A stretch of 53,628 nt of DNA from Oscillospiraceae bacterium (GTDB lineage Bacteria > Bacillota > Clostridia > Oscillospirales > Oscillospiraceae): positions 1 to 53,628 of the forward strand of contig JAFZRS010000020.1 of assembly GCA_017619715.1 (NCBI GenBank). The letters run 5' to 3'. Each line of letters starts with the position of its first letter. Within the stretch, counting starts at the first letter, position 1. Below the pieces are notes generated by a model. That model worked only from the letters and a program-made list of their open reading frames with translations, ran no database searches and was not told where the DNA came from. The translations under genes were made by a program, and so were the position numbers. Shown here in pieces: positions 15,326-24,050 of the stretch.

Positions 15326-15562
15326 ATTATAAGAGGAAACGGCGTTAGACGGAGACGAGACGCGCATAAGCGGCCAAAGCGAGGCGGGGAGGGTGTAAGC
15401 CCGCCGGTGCGGCGGCGTGTCAGCCCCTCCCGAGCCGGCGGCGTGGAGCCGCACGACCCATCCCCGTTACAGGATAACCGAGAGGACGGCTATGCCGTCC
15501 AATAGGGTGGTACCGTGGAGTTGACCTTCGCCCCTATATGGCGGCGGGGTCTTTTTATTTTT
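15326..15562 (+). promoter_or_regulatory. T-box riboswitch of alaS
   Basis: This fills the 304-base gap before alaS. The T-box core AGGGTGGTACCGTGGAG is at 15504-15520. The antiterminator can be drawn completely: ATAGGG pairs with CCCTAT, the TGGTACC bulge follows, then GTGGAG pairs with CTTCGC. The bulge UGGU pairs with tRNA ending ACCA, i.e. discriminator A, as in tRNA-Ala. The competing terminator GACCTT-c-GCC / GGC-GGGGTC (15523-15551) runs into TTTTTATTTTT. Stem III-like GGACGGC/GCCGTCC lies just before the core. The Ala specifier codon in stem I was not placed with certainty. Uncharged tRNA-Ala should switch the gene on. Confidence 0.92.
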
Positions 15563-15594
15563 GTAAGCATTTTTACAGCAAGGAGTGATCGACA

Positions 15595-18240
15595 ATGTCT
15601 CATCCCTATTACGGTCTGAATGAACTGCGGGAGATGTTCCTGCGCTTTTTTGAGACAAAGGGACATCTGCGCCTGCCCAGTTTTTCTCTGGTGCCGCAAA
15701 ATGACAAATCCATTTTGCTCATCAACGCGGGCATGACGCCCATGAAGCCCTGGTTCAAAGGAGAGGAGGAACCGCCGCGCCGCCGGGTCTGCACCTGTCA
15801 GAAGTGCATTCGAACCGGCGACATCGAAAACGTGGGCAAAACCGCACGGCACGGCACGTATTTCGAGATGCTGGGCAATTTCTCTTTCGGCGATTATTTC
15901 AAGCACGAGGCGATTGCCTGGTCATGGGAGTTTTTGACCAGTCCCGAATGGGTGGGGTTGGAGCCGGATCGACTCTATCCCAGCGTCTATGAGGACGACG
16001 ACGAGGCGTTTGCCATCTGGCGCGATGAAGTGGGGATCCCGCCGGAGCGGATTTTCCGTTTCGGCAAGGAGGATAATTTCTGGGAACACGGTTCCGGTCC
16101 GTGCGGTCCGTGCAGTGAAATCTACTATGACCGCGGCGCGGAGTTCGGCTGCGGCAAGCCCGGTTGCACCGTAGGTTGTGACTGCGACCGCTATATTGAA
16201 GTGTGGAACAACGTGTTCTCCCAGTTTGATAACGACGGACACGGCAACTACACCGAGCTCAAGCAGAAGAATATTGATACCGGCATGGGACTGGAACGTC
16301 TCGCCTGCGTGTGTCAGAACGTGGCGAGCCTCTTTGATACCGACACGGTGATGAACATCACCCGCCGGGTAAGCGACCTCACCGGCGCGCATTACGGCGA
16401 AAGCCACGCCCGGGACGTGAGCCTTCGGGTGATCACCGACCATATCCGCAGCGCCACCTTCATGATCTGCGACGGGATCTTGCCCTCCAACGAGGGGCGC
16501 GGCTACGTACTGCGCCGTCTTCTCCGCCGCGCCGCGCGGCACGGCAAGCTGCTCGGCGTCAACGAACCTTTCCTCTATGAGGTGGTGGATACCGTCATCC
16601 ATGAAAACGAGTGCCAGTATCCCGACCTGCGGGAGAAGCAGGCGTATATTACCCGTGTGATCCGCACGGAGGAAGAAAACTTTGCCCGTACCATTGACGG
16701 CGGTATGCGTATTTTCGGCGAGATGCTTGCCGAACATAAGGAAAAAGGGGAGACCACCTTCTCCGGCGCGGACGCATTCAAGCTGTATGATACCTTCGGA
16801 TTCCCCATCGACCTGACCATCGAGATGGCGGCAGACGAAGGATTGACTGTGGACGAGGTCGGTTTCCGTGAGCTGATGCGCCAGCAAAAAGAACGCGCCC
16901 GGGAAGCGCGTAAGGCACTGGGCGATCTGGGTTGGGCAGGCGTGGATCTGGGGAAGGAGATTCCCGCCACCGCGTTTGTGGGCTACGACCGCGACAAGGC
17001 GGAAGGAAAGGTGCTTGCCATCGTGGCGGAGGAAGAACTGCGGCAGGAAATTGCCGGTGAGGTGGATGCCATTTTGGTGCTGGATCGCACGCCGCTGTAC
17101 GCGGAGATGGGCGGTCAGGCGGCGGATCACGGCGAGATTGTCACCTCCGGGGGACGCTTTGTTGTCACCGACGTGCAGAAGAATAAGGGCGGCAAGTATC
17201 TCCACTACGGCCGGCTGTCGATCGGGCATATCGCGGTAGGCGAGATGTGCACCGCCTCCATCGACACGGAGCGCCGCGCCGCCATTCGCCGTGCCCACAG
17301 TGCCACCCATCTTTTAGACGCGGCGCTCAAGAAAGTGCTGGGCGACCACGTGCATCAGGCGGGTTCTTTGGTAGAGCCGGATCGTATCCGCTTTGACTTT
17401 ACCCATTTTGAATCGGTCACAGCCGAGCAGGTGCGAACTATCGAGCGCATGGTTAACGAGGAGATCCTGCGCGGTACGCCGGTTATCACCGAAGTGCTGC
17501 CCATTGAGGAGGCAAAGCGCAAGGGCGCTGTCGCGCTTTTTGGCGAAAAGTACGGCGATGTGGTGCGCGTGGTGGAGATGGGCGATTTCTCCATTGAGTT
17601 CTGCGGCGGTACCCATCTGGACAACACCGCCAAGGCCGGATACTTCCACATTCGCAGTGAGAGCAGTGTAGCCTCCGGCGTGCGCCGCATGGAGGCGACC
17701 ACCGGCAGGCTGTCCATGGAAACAGTGGAACGCAGTACAGACATGGTGCTGCGCGCCGCACAGTTTTTTAAGACCAATCCTGACGAGCTTTTGTGCCGCA
17801 TGGAACAGCAGGCGTCGGAGATGAAAGAGCTGCGGCGAACGCTGGAGAAATTGCAAAGCGAGGCGTCGTTAGGCGAGGCGCGGCAGTTCCTCCTGTCTGC
17901 CAGAGAGATCAAAGGGCTGAAGGTCATCACCGCCCAGCGCGGCGGACTGGACGCCAATGCCCTGCGTCAAATGGGCGATTTCCTGCGCGGTAAAGAGCCG
18001 ACTGCGGTGGCGGTGCTTGCCTCCGTTGCGGGCGAGAAGGTGACGTTCCTCGCCGTGTGCGGCAAGGACGCCGTGGCGAAGGGTGTTCGTGCCGGAGATC
18101 TTGTGCGTACCGTGTCCGCCGTGTGCGGCGGCAAAGGCGGCGGCAAGCCGGACAGCGCCATGGGCGGCGGTACAGATGTTTTGCGCGTGGACGATGCGTT
18201 GGCGCAGGTGGACGATTTCGTGTCCGAGAAGCTGAAGTGA
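15595..18240 (+). CDS. alaS: Alanyl-tRNA synthetase
   Basis: Charges tRNA-Ala. The 881-residue protein has the full architecture: class II catalytic domain starting with LNELREMFLRFFETKGH, tRNA-recognition region, editing domain with the zinc ligands HSATH (His) and FCGGTHLDNT (Cys, His), and a C-terminal oligomerisation domain ending in GGGKGGGKPDSAMGGG. A Cys-rich segment, FGCGKPGCTVGCDCDRY, lies in the catalytic domain after the GPCGPCSEIYYDRG motif, as usual in clostridial AlaRS. AAGGAG precedes the ATG at 15595. Expression is controlled by the T-box directly upstream. A HIT gene follows 27 bases later. Confidence 0.97.
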   Translation: MSHPYYGLNELREMFLRFFETKGHLRLPSFSLVPQNDKSILLINAGMTPMKPWFKGEEEPPRRRVCTCQKCIRTGDIENVGKTARHGTYFEMLGNFSFGDYFKHEAIAWSWEFLTSPEWVGLEPDRLYPSVYEDDDEAFAIWRDEVGIPPERIFRFGKEDNFWEHGSGPCGPCSEIYYDRGAEFGCGKPGCTVGCDCDRYIEVWNNVFSQFDNDGHGNYTELKQKNIDTGMGLERLACVCQNVASLFDTDTVMNITRRVSDLTGAHYGESHARDVSLRVITDHIRSATFMICDGILPSNEGRGYVLRRLLRRAARHGKLLGVNEPFLYEVVDTVIHENECQYPDLREKQAYITRVIRTEEENFARTIDGGMRIFGEMLAEHKEKGETTFSGADAFKLYDTFGFPIDLTIEMAADEGLTVDEVGFRELMRQQKERAREARKALGDLGWAGVDLGKEIPATAFVGYDRDKAEGKVLAIVAEEELRQEIAGEVDAILVLDRTPLYAEMGGQAADHGEIVTSGGRFVVTDVQKNKGGKYLHYGRLSIGHIAVGEMCTASIDTERRAAIRRAHSATHLLDAALKKVLGDHVHQAGSLVEPDRIRFDFTHFESVTAEQVRTIERMVNEEILRGTPVITEVLPIEEAKRKGAVALFGEKYGDVVRVVEMGDFSIEFCGGTHLDNTAKAGYFHIRSESSVASGVRRMEATTGRLSMETVERSTDMVLRAAQFFKTNPDELLCRMEQQASEMKELRRTLEKLQSEASLGEARQFLLSAREIKGLKVITAQRGGLDANALRQMGDFLRGKEPTAVAVLASVAGEKVTFLAVCGKDAVAKGVRAGDLVRTVSAVCGGKGGGKPDSAMGGGTDVLRVDDALAQVDDFVSEKLK

Positions 18241-18267
18241 TATTTTATGCGTGAGGAGAATGAAAAT

Positions 18268-18609
18268 ATGACAAATGATTGTTTGTTTTGTGCCATTGCC
18301 GCCGGGGAGATCCCGTCCAAAAAAGTCTATGAGGACGAGCTGTGTCTGGCATTTTATGATATTGCGCCGCAAGCGCCGGTTCATTTTCTGGTGATCCCTA
18401 AAGCGCATATCCCTTCTGTGGCAGGCGTGAATAGTGCCAACAGCGCTGTGGTGGCCCACATCTTTGAGGTGATTGCCCATGTATCCCGTGAGTTGGGGCT
18501 GGAGAGTTACCGGGTTGTCTCCAACATCGGCGATCAGGCGGGACAGACCGTACATCATCTCCATTTCCACGTACTGTCCGGTCGCGACATGACCTGGCCT
18601 CCGGGTTAA
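18268..18609 (+). CDS. HIT family nucleotide-binding hydrolase
   Basis: A 113-residue HINT-type protein, probably hydrolysing AMP linked to amines (aminoacyl- or lysyl-adenylates). The start CLFCAIAAGEIPSKKVYEDE and the triad region QTVHHLHFHVLSG (the His-x-His-x-His motif) are diagnostic. The ATG at 18268 has GGAG about ten bases upstream; an in-frame ATG at 18247 lacks a site. It stands 27 bases after alaS and is probably under the same T-box. Hydrolysis of stray aminoacyl-adenylates would make functional sense next to a synthetase, but that is inference. Confidence 0.93.
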   Translation: MTNDCLFCAIAAGEIPSKKVYEDELCLAFYDIAPQAPVHFLVIPKAHIPSVAGVNSANSAVVAHIFEVIAHVSRELGLESYRVVSNIGDQAGQTVHHLHFHVLSGRDMTWPPG

Positions 18610-18612
18610 TCT

Positions 18613-19101
18613 ATGGGAAAGTACAAAATCCGCCCCATTGAGCCGCAAGACGACAGGGCAGTGGAGCGAGTGATCCGAGACTGTCTGCGGGAGTTCGGCG
18701 CCGATCACGCCGGAACCGCCTGGGCGGATCCGGATCTGTGCCGTCTCTCGCAGGTATACGACACGCCGGACAGTTGCTACTGGGTGGCGCTGGACGGGAG
18801 CGAAACGGTAGTCGGCGGCGTGGGAATCGGACCGCTTCACGGTGTTGCAAACGTGTGTGAATTGCAAAAGCTCTACTGTATTCCCTCTGTTCGCGGTACA
18901 GGTGCGGCACATCAGCTTATGGAGGAGGCAATAGCGTTTGCCCGAAGCCGCTACCGCGCCTGTTATCTGGAGACGCTTTCCGATATGCATGCCGCCCGCC
19001 GTTTTTATGAGAAGTACGGTTTTCGCCGAATTGACCGGCCGTTGGGCAATACGGGGCACTATAACTGCGATGTGCGGTATTTACTGCCATTTCCCGAATA
19101 A
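18613..19101 (+). CDS. GNAT family N-acetyltransferase
   Basis: A 162-residue acyl-CoA-dependent acetyltransferase of unknown substrate. The acetyl-CoA loop RGTGAAHQLMEEAI is visible, preceded by the core strand VVGGVGIGPL and LQKLYCIPSV, and followed by CYLETLSDMHAARRFYEKYG with the typical Tyr region. The ATG is only three bases behind the HIT stop and has a poor ribosome site, suggesting translational coupling. It is the last gene of the alaS operon. The opening YKIRPIEPQDD is a typical GNAT start. Small-molecule rather than ribosomal-protein acetylation seems likely, but the substrate cannot be read. Confidence 0.88.
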   Translation: MGKYKIRPIEPQDDRAVERVIRDCLREFGADHAGTAWADPDLCRLSQVYDTPDSCYWVALDGSETVVGGVGIGPLHGVANVCELQKLYCIPSVRGTGAAHQLMEEAIAFARSRYRACYLETLSDMHAARRFYEKYGFRRIDRPLGNTGHYNCDVRYLLPFPE

Positions 19102-19105
19102 AGCG

Positions 19106-19145
19106 TGAAAAGACGCGCCTCACCGGTGTTACGGTGAGGCGCGTC
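19106..19145. terminator. Terminator hairpin between convergent GNAT and RluA genes
   Basis: GACGCGCCTCACCG (19112-19125) pairs perfectly with 19132-19145. On the minus strand it is followed by TTTTCACGCTTT, so it mainly serves the RluA gene; on the plus strand the tail is not T-rich. Confidence 0.65.
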
Positions 19146-19163
19146 GTGCGTCATGGGAGCCAT

Positions 19164-19823
19164 TCAGTTTTGATTTGCAGCGGAAAATAGATCACTTCCG
19201 GCAAAAGGCAGCCACGCGCCTTTGCATGGCGGCAGAAGGGAAAAGTCCATGTGTTCACCCGTTTCCGGGTGTTGAAATGAAAGCCGCCGTGACCACAGAG
19301 CAATCGGGAAGTCCTCGCCGCCCAAGCCGTATTTCCGGTCTCCTGCCAAAGGAAAACCGCGGCTGGCAAATTGTACACGGATCTGATGGGTACGACCCGT
19401 TTCCAGAACAATGCTGACAAGGGAATTTCCTTTACACCGATCCAGCACATCATAGTGAAGAATTGCCTCTTGAATTCCCTGACCGGCTTCTTGCGCCACA
19501 TAGGTGATACGGCGCTCTTTGTCCCGTCCCAGCAAATCGCGGAGTGTGCCGCGCTCCGGCGGTTCGCCGTGTACCACCGCCAGATACTCCTTGTGGAAGG
19601 TCTGCTCCCGGATCTGACGGGAGAGAATGGACGCCGCCTCGGCACTGCGCGCCAAAACCATTAGCCCGGATACCTGTGCGTCCAGCCGGTGCACGGTGCG
19701 TATGCACTCGCAGCCCAGTTGGCGGCGCACGAGAAACGGAAGTCCCCCTCGCACCTCGGTGCTGATAATGCCCACAGGCTTGATCACCACCACGATCCGA
19801 TTGTCACAGTAGACGATCTGCAC
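19164..19823 (-). CDS. RluA family pseudouridine synthase (S4-less, short type)
   Basis: A 219-residue enzyme converting uridine to pseudouridine in rRNA or tRNA. The catalytic Asp is in HRLDAQVSGLMVLAR (family HRLDxxTSG). LETGRTHQIRVQFASRGFPLAGD is the second signature. No S4 domain precedes the catalytic core, unlike the paralogue at 35506, so the two probably modify different sites. The start is GTG at 19823 with GGAGGG eight bases upstream. It is transcribed alone from a clear promoter and ends at a hairpin shared with the convergent GNAT gene. The position modified cannot be told from sequence. Confidence 0.9.
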   Translation of the reverse strand: MQIVYCDNRIVVVIKPVGIISTEVRGGLPFLVRRQLGCECIRTVHRLDAQVSGLMVLARSAEAASILSRQIREQTFHKEYLAVVHGEPPERGTLRDLLGRDKERRITYVAQEAGQGIQEAILHYDVLDRCKGNSLVSIVLETGRTHQIRVQFASRGFPLAGDRKYGLGGEDFPIALWSRRLSFQHPETGEHMDFSLLPPCKGAWLPFAGSDLFSAANQN

Positions 19824-19849
19824 GGCGCATTCCTCCCTCCACGGGGAAT

Positions 19850-19877
19850 ATTATACACGATTTTGCTGTAAATACAA
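19850..19877 (-). promoter_or_regulatory. Promoter of the short RluA gene
   Basis: On the minus strand TTGTAT (19872-19877), a 16-base spacer and a perfect TATAAT (19850-19855), 27 bases before the GTG. Confidence 0.65.
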
Positions 19878-19995
19878 GATTTGGTGGATAGGGCGGATAT
19901 GAAAAACAAAATCAAGCAAAAAATTTCATTTACCCCCTATGCAAAAGCGGAAAAATAAGGTAAAATACAGAGGAATGAAATGTGGGAGGCGGCAT

Positions 19996-20712
19996 ATGCA
20001 GGAACCAAAATATAAGCGCGTGCTTTTGAAGATCAGCGGCGAAGCGTTGGCAGGCGAAAAACACTTCGGGTTGGACTTTTCCGTGCTGGATCAGGTGTCG
20101 GAGGTCATTAAGGAATGCGCCGCCATGGGCGTTGAAATCGGCATCGTAATCGGCGGCGGCAACTTCTGGCGCGGCGTGAAAAACGGCGAGGGCTACATTG
20201 AGCGCACCCGTGCCGACCACATGGGTATGCTTGCCACCGCCATGAACTGCATGGCGTTGGCGGACGTGCTGGAGCAAAAGGGCGTACCGGTGCGGCTCCA
20301 GACGGCGCTGGAGATTAAAGAAGTGGCGGAGCCGTATATCCGCGCCCGTGCCGTGCGGCATCTGGAAAAGGGGCGCGTGGTGATCTTCGGCTGCGGTGTC
20401 GGCAGTCCGTTCTTTTCCACCGAAACGGCGGCTGTCCTGCGCGCCGCGGAGATCAACGCCGACGTGATCCTGCTTGCCAAGAATATTGACGGCGTGTACG
20501 ATTCCGATCCCGCCAAGAATGCCAACGCCGTAAAATTTGACTCCATCACTTATGAGGACGTGTTGGCGCGGCGTTTGGCTGTGATGGATTCCACCGCTAC
20601 CAGCCTCTCGATGGATAACCACATTCCCGTGTTGGTATTTGCCCTGAAAGATCCTCACAATATTATCCGCGCGGTCAGCGGAGAAAAGATCGGCACGATC
20701 GTGAAGGAATAA
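19996..20712 (+). CDS. pyrH: UMP kinase
   Basis: Phosphorylates UMP to UDP; a hexameric amino acid kinase-fold enzyme distinct from eukaryotic UMP kinases. The 238-residue protein has [13 protein letters not shown] at the start, [11 protein letters not shown], the [12 protein letters not shown] helix, and [12 protein letters not shown] near the nucleotide site, all standard. The ATG at 19996 follows GGGAGG; a frame extension to 19939 lies in the promoter zone. A TAAAAT at 19961-19966 could be the -10 but no good -35 was seen. It is the first gene of the long run pyrH-frr-uppS-cdsA-dxr-rseP-ispG-polC. Confidence 0.97.
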   Translation: MQEPKYKRVLLKISGEALAGEKHFGLDFSVLDQVSEVIKECAAMGVEIGIVIGGGNFWRGVKNGEGYIERTRADHMGMLATAMNCMALADVLEQKGVPVRLQTALEIKEVAEPYIRARAVRHLEKGRVVIFGCGVGSPFFSTETAAVLRAAEINADVILLAKNIDGVYDSDPAKNANAVKFDSITYEDVLARRLAVMDSTATSLSMDNHIPVLVFALKDPHNIIRAVSGEKIGTIVKE

Positions 20713-20741
20713 AGCATATTGCAGAAAGGAAGCGCATTGCC

Positions 20742-21299
20742 ATGTTGAAAGACGAGTATAAAGTATTCGAGGAGAAGATGAAAAAGAGCATCGAGTCCGT
20801 GGGGAACGACTTTTCTGCCGTGCGCGCCGGTCGCGCCAACGCCGCGGTGCTCCATCGCATCAGCGTGGACTATTACGGCACGCCCACACCCATTCAGCAG
20901 ATCGCGGCGATTGCCTCGCCCGATCCCCGCATGTTGGTGATTACGCCGTGGGACGCCTCCGCCGTGCGCGCCATCGAGAAGGCGATTCTGGAATCCGATC
21001 TGGGCATCAATCCCCAGAACGACGGAAAGAGCATTCGTCTGGCATTCCCGCAGCTGACCGAGGAGCGCCGCAAGGAGCTTGTCAAGCAGATCCACAAATA
21101 TGCCGAAAGCGGCAAGGTCGCCGTACGCAATATCCGCCGCGACGCCATGGACCATTTCAAGAAACAGCAGAAAGCCTCCGAGATCACCGAGGACGAATTG
21201 AAGATTGTGGAGAAGGATCTGCAAAAGCTGACCGACGACAGCTGCAAGGAGATCGATAAGCTGCTGGAAAATAAGGAAAAGGAACTGATGTCGGTCTGA
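20742..21299 (+). CDS. frr: Ribosome recycling factor
   Basis: Splits post-termination ribosomes together with EF-G. The 185-residue length is standard. The start FEEKMKKSIESVGNDFSAVRAGRANAA-type helix (conserved RAGRANA), the STPTPI-like segment YYGTPTPIQQIA and the closing three-helix-bundle sequence KQIHKYAESGKVAVRNIRRDA are diagnostic. AAAGGAAG precedes the ATG. The stop overlaps the uppS start by one base (TGATG), so the two are translationally coupled. The pyrH-frr-uppS order is one of the most conserved in bacteria. Confidence 0.97.
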   Translation: MLKDEYKVFEEKMKKSIESVGNDFSAVRAGRANAAVLHRISVDYYGTPTPIQQIAAIASPDPRMLVITPWDASAVRAIEKAILESDLGINPQNDGKSIRLAFPQLTEERRKELVKQIHKYAESGKVAVRNIRRDAMDHFKKQQKASEITEDELKIVEKDLQKLTDDSCKEIDKLLENKEKELMSV

Positions 21300-22027
21300 T
21301 GGGACTGCTGAAGAAAAAACATGATACGGCGGGGCAGGTGGACAAAAGCCGCCTTCCCCGCCATGTCGCTATTATTATGGACGGCAACGGTCGTTGGGCA
21401 AAGCGGCGCGGTCTGCCGCGCACAGCCGGACATAAGGCAGGGGCGGAGGTTTTTCGCCGGATCGCCACCTACTGCAAGGATCTGGGCATGGAGTATCTGA
21501 CGGTATATGCCTTTTCCACGGAGAACTGGAAGCGCCCGGCGGAGGAGGTCTCCGCCATTATGGGATTGCTGCATCAGTACATGCTGGAGGCAATCGATTC
21601 CATGGAACGGGACCAGATCCGTCTGCGCTTTTTGGGCGACTTGAGCGCCATTTCCCCGGAACTGCAGGCGCTGGTGGAGCGTACCAACGCTATTTCCGAG
21701 CGCATTCAGGGCTTTCAGGCGAACATATGTCTCAACTACGGCGGACGGGACGAGATCCTGCGCGCCGCCCGTGCCTGTGCATCGGAAGGCGGCGAAATCA
21801 CCGAGGAGCAATTTGCCGGGCATCTCTATTCCGCCGGCATACCCGATCCGGAACTGATTATTCGCCCGGGCGGGGAACAGCGTGTGAGCAATTTTCTCCT
21901 ATGGCAGGGCGCATACAGTGAGTTTTATTTTTGTGATACGCTTTGGCCGGATTTTAATGAGTCTACTTTGGATCAGGCGATTATCGCCTATCAGCAGCGT
22001 GAGCGCCGTTTTGGCGGCGTGAAGTGA
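21299..22027 (+). CDS. uppS: Isoprenyl transferase (undecaprenyl diphosphate synthase)
   Basis: Condenses farnesyl diphosphate with eight isopentenyl diphosphates to the C55 lipid carrier for wall synthesis. The 242-residue protein has IIMDGNGRWAKRRG (catalytic Asp28), GHKAGAE, YAFSTENWKRP and the C-terminal GGEQRVSNFLLWQ with the conserved Arg and Glu. The residues before that motif read IIRPG where many homologues have IRTSG, a small deviation without obvious effect. It overlaps frr by one base and cdsA follows after 9 bases. It joins the isoprenoid genes dxr and ispG in one operon. Confidence 0.96.
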   Translation: MGLLKKKHDTAGQVDKSRLPRHVAIIMDGNGRWAKRRGLPRTAGHKAGAEVFRRIATYCKDLGMEYLTVYAFSTENWKRPAEEVSAIMGLLHQYMLEAIDSMERDQIRLRFLGDLSAISPELQALVERTNAISERIQGFQANICLNYGGRDEILRAARACASEGGEITEEQFAGHLYSAGIPDPELIIRPGGEQRVSNFLLWQGAYSEFYFCDTLWPDFNESTLDQAIIAYQQRERRFGGVK

Positions 22028-22036
22028 GGTGAAAGC

Positions 22037-22876
22037 ATGGGAAAGCGAATTGCAGTGGCACTCGTCGGCATTCCGTTTTTACTGGCGGTGTTGGTTGCCG
22101 CGCCCTATTGGGCAACGGGTCTTCTTCTGTGCGTGCTGTCCATCATTGCCACCCATGAGCTGATGAACGCGGTGTGCGGCGCGGAAAAGACCCGACACTG
22201 GTGGGGACTTGCCGCCACTACGTCCGTTTTTGTGTTGGCAGCCGTACTCTTTTCCGACGCGCGGTTTTCCAATGTGCCCATGCAGGGCATCTTTCTCTAT
22301 TTTGCGGCAGCGTTGGTATTGCTGATCTTTTTTGCCATGGTGAGCCGGTACGGGAAAAGGGACGCACTGTCATTGCTGGACGTGTGCACAATGCTTCTTT
22401 CCGGCGTGGCGATTCCGCTGGCGCTGTCGGCGCTGCTGCGGCTTCGCATGCTGGATCATGGCGCGGGACTGGTATTGATTCCGCTGGTAGCTGCCTTTTG
22501 CAGCGATACGATGGCGCTCTTTACCGGTATGGCGCTGGGGCGGCATAAACTATCGCCCAAGGTCAGCCCGAAAAAGACGGTGGAAGGCGCCGTAGGCGGC
22601 ATGATAGGCGGCATGGTGGGTATGATCCTCTTTCGCGTTATTTTCTACCTGTGCACCGTGGTGCCGCTGGATATCGGCTGGTGTGTGGTGTTGGGATTTG
22701 TCGGCGCAGCCGCCGGACAGTTAGGAGATCTGGTGTTCTCCGCCATCAAGCGGCAATACGGCATCAAGGACTACGGACGACTGCTGCCGGGACACGGCGG
22801 CGTGCTGGATCGGTTCGACAGCGTCATCTTTGCCGCGCCGCTTATCTGGCTGATTGTTTGTACGGTGAGCTTGTGA
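22037..22876 (+). CDS. cdsA: Phosphatidate cytidylyltransferase
   Basis: Makes CDP-diacylglycerol, the precursor of all major phospholipids, from phosphatidate and CTP at the membrane. The 279-residue protein has about eight transmembrane helices and the full family signature SAIKRQYGIKDYGRLLPGHG followed by GVLDRFDS. An SPKKTVEGAVGG segment precedes it, as expected. AGGTG precedes the ATG. Its products feed the cls enzyme encoded at 3093, and PlsY at 31167 acts earlier in the same pathway. dxr starts 10 bases after the stop. Confidence 0.96.
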   Translation: MGKRIAVALVGIPFLLAVLVAAPYWATGLLLCVLSIIATHELMNAVCGAEKTRHWWGLAATTSVFVLAAVLFSDARFSNVPMQGIFLYFAAALVLLIFFAMVSRYGKRDALSLLDVCTMLLSGVAIPLALSALLRLRMLDHGAGLVLIPLVAAFCSDTMALFTGMALGRHKLSPKVSPKKTVEGAVGGMIGGMVGMILFRVIFYLCTVVPLDIGWCVVLGFVGAAAGQLGDLVFSAIKRQYGIKDYGRLLPGHGGVLDRFDSVIFAAPLIWLIVCTVSL

Positions 22877-22886
22877 GGATCGTAAT

Positions 22887-24029
22887 ATGACACATTCGAT
22901 TGCTTTATTGGGTTCTACCGGCTCTATTGGCCGCCAGACATTGGAAGTTGCCCGGGAGCTTGGACTATCCGTGGCGGTGCTGACCGCCAGGAGCCAAGTG
23001 GATCTCATGGAGCGGCAGGTGCGGGAGTTTTGTCCCCGCCTGGCGGTGATGATGGATCCCGATGCGGCGGCGGAGCTGCGTCTGCGACTATCCGACACCG
23101 ATACGCAGGTGCTCTCCGGCGCGGAAGGGTTACTGGCGGCTGCCACAGCCCATGAGGCGGACACCGTGGTCACCGCTGTGGTAGGGAGCGTGGGATTGGC
23201 ACCCACACTGGCGGCAATCCGTCAGAAGAAGCGGATCGCTCTTGCCAACAAGGAGACGCTGGTATGCGCCGGCGAACTGGTGATGAGCGAGGCGCGGCGC
23301 TGCGGCGCCGAGATCATTCCGGTGGACAGCGAACACTCCGCCATCTTCCAGAGCTTACAGGGCTGTCGGGATATGGAACAGGTGCGACGCCTGCTCCTGA
23401 CCTGTTCCGGCGGACCGTTTTTCGGTAAAAGCCGGGCAGAGCTCAACGAGGTGCGTCCGGAGGACGCGTTGCGCCATCCCAACTGGAGCATGGGCGCGAA
23501 GATCACCATTGACTCCGCCACGCTGATGAACAAAGGACTGGAGATCATCGAGGCGATGCGTCTTTATTGCCTGCCGGTGGAGCAGGTGGACGCGGTGATC
23601 CACCGCCAGAGCATCGTCCATTCTCTGGTGGAATATCGGGACGGCGCCATGATCGCACAGCTCGGTACACCGGATATGAAACTGCCCATTCGTTATGCTT
23701 TTACTTTCCCGGATCGCGCCCCCTCACCGGCTCCGCCGCTGGATCTGATCACCTGCGGCGCACTGACATTTGAAAAGCCCGATGAGGACGCGTTCCCCTG
23801 TCTGAAGATCGCCCGGCAATGCGGCAAGACGGGAGGCACCGCCTGCGCCATTATGAACGCCGCCAACGAGGAGGCGGTCATGGCGTTTTTACGGCGTGAA
23901 ATCGGCTTTAACGACATTTCCCGTCGGGTGGAGCACGCACTTTCCCGCGTGGCGGTGAAATATGCGCCCACCTTGGAGGATATACTGGAAGCAGACCGTC
24001 TCGCCCGCGCGGCTGTGAAGGATCAATGA
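22887..24029 (+). CDS. dxr: 1-deoxy-D-xylulose 5-phosphate reductoisomerase
   Basis: Second step of the MEP isoprenoid pathway: NADPH-dependent rearrangement and reduction of DXP to MEP. The 380-residue protein opens with the nucleotide-binding GSTGSIGRQTLEV, then ALANKETLVCAGELV, the metal site PVDSEHSAIFQ, WSMGAKITIDSATLMNKGLE, and the late NAANEEAV signature. The ATG at 22887 has GAGGATCG upstream. It lies between cdsA and rseP in the conserved uppS-cdsA-dxr-rseP run. ispG, a later step of the same pathway, is two genes on. Confidence 0.97.
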   Translation: MTHSIALLGSTGSIGRQTLEVARELGLSVAVLTARSQVDLMERQVREFCPRLAVMMDPDAAAELRLRLSDTDTQVLSGAEGLLAAATAHEADTVVTAVVGSVGLAPTLAAIRQKKRIALANKETLVCAGELVMSEARRCGAEIIPVDSEHSAIFQSLQGCRDMEQVRRLLLTCSGGPFFGKSRAELNEVRPEDALRHPNWSMGAKITIDSATLMNKGLEIIEAMRLYCLPVEQVDAVIHRQSIVHSLVEYRDGAMIAQLGTPDMKLPIRYAFTFPDRAPSPAPPLDLITCGALTFEKPDEDAFPCLKIARQCGKTGGTACAIMNAANEEAVMAFLRREIGFNDISRRVEHALSRVAVKYAPTLEDILEADRLARAAVKDQ

Positions 24030-24050
24030 GACAGGAACGAGGTTCAAATT

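Noticed and set aside
15922..17310. Long open frame antisense to alaS (about 462 codons)
   Set aside because: Low-complexity His/Gly/Val-rich translation typical of antisense frames; alaS is unmistakable.
19929..19966. Promoter of pyrH (TAAAAT at 19961)
   Set aside because: No -35 better than three of six matches at 16-18 bases, so not called.
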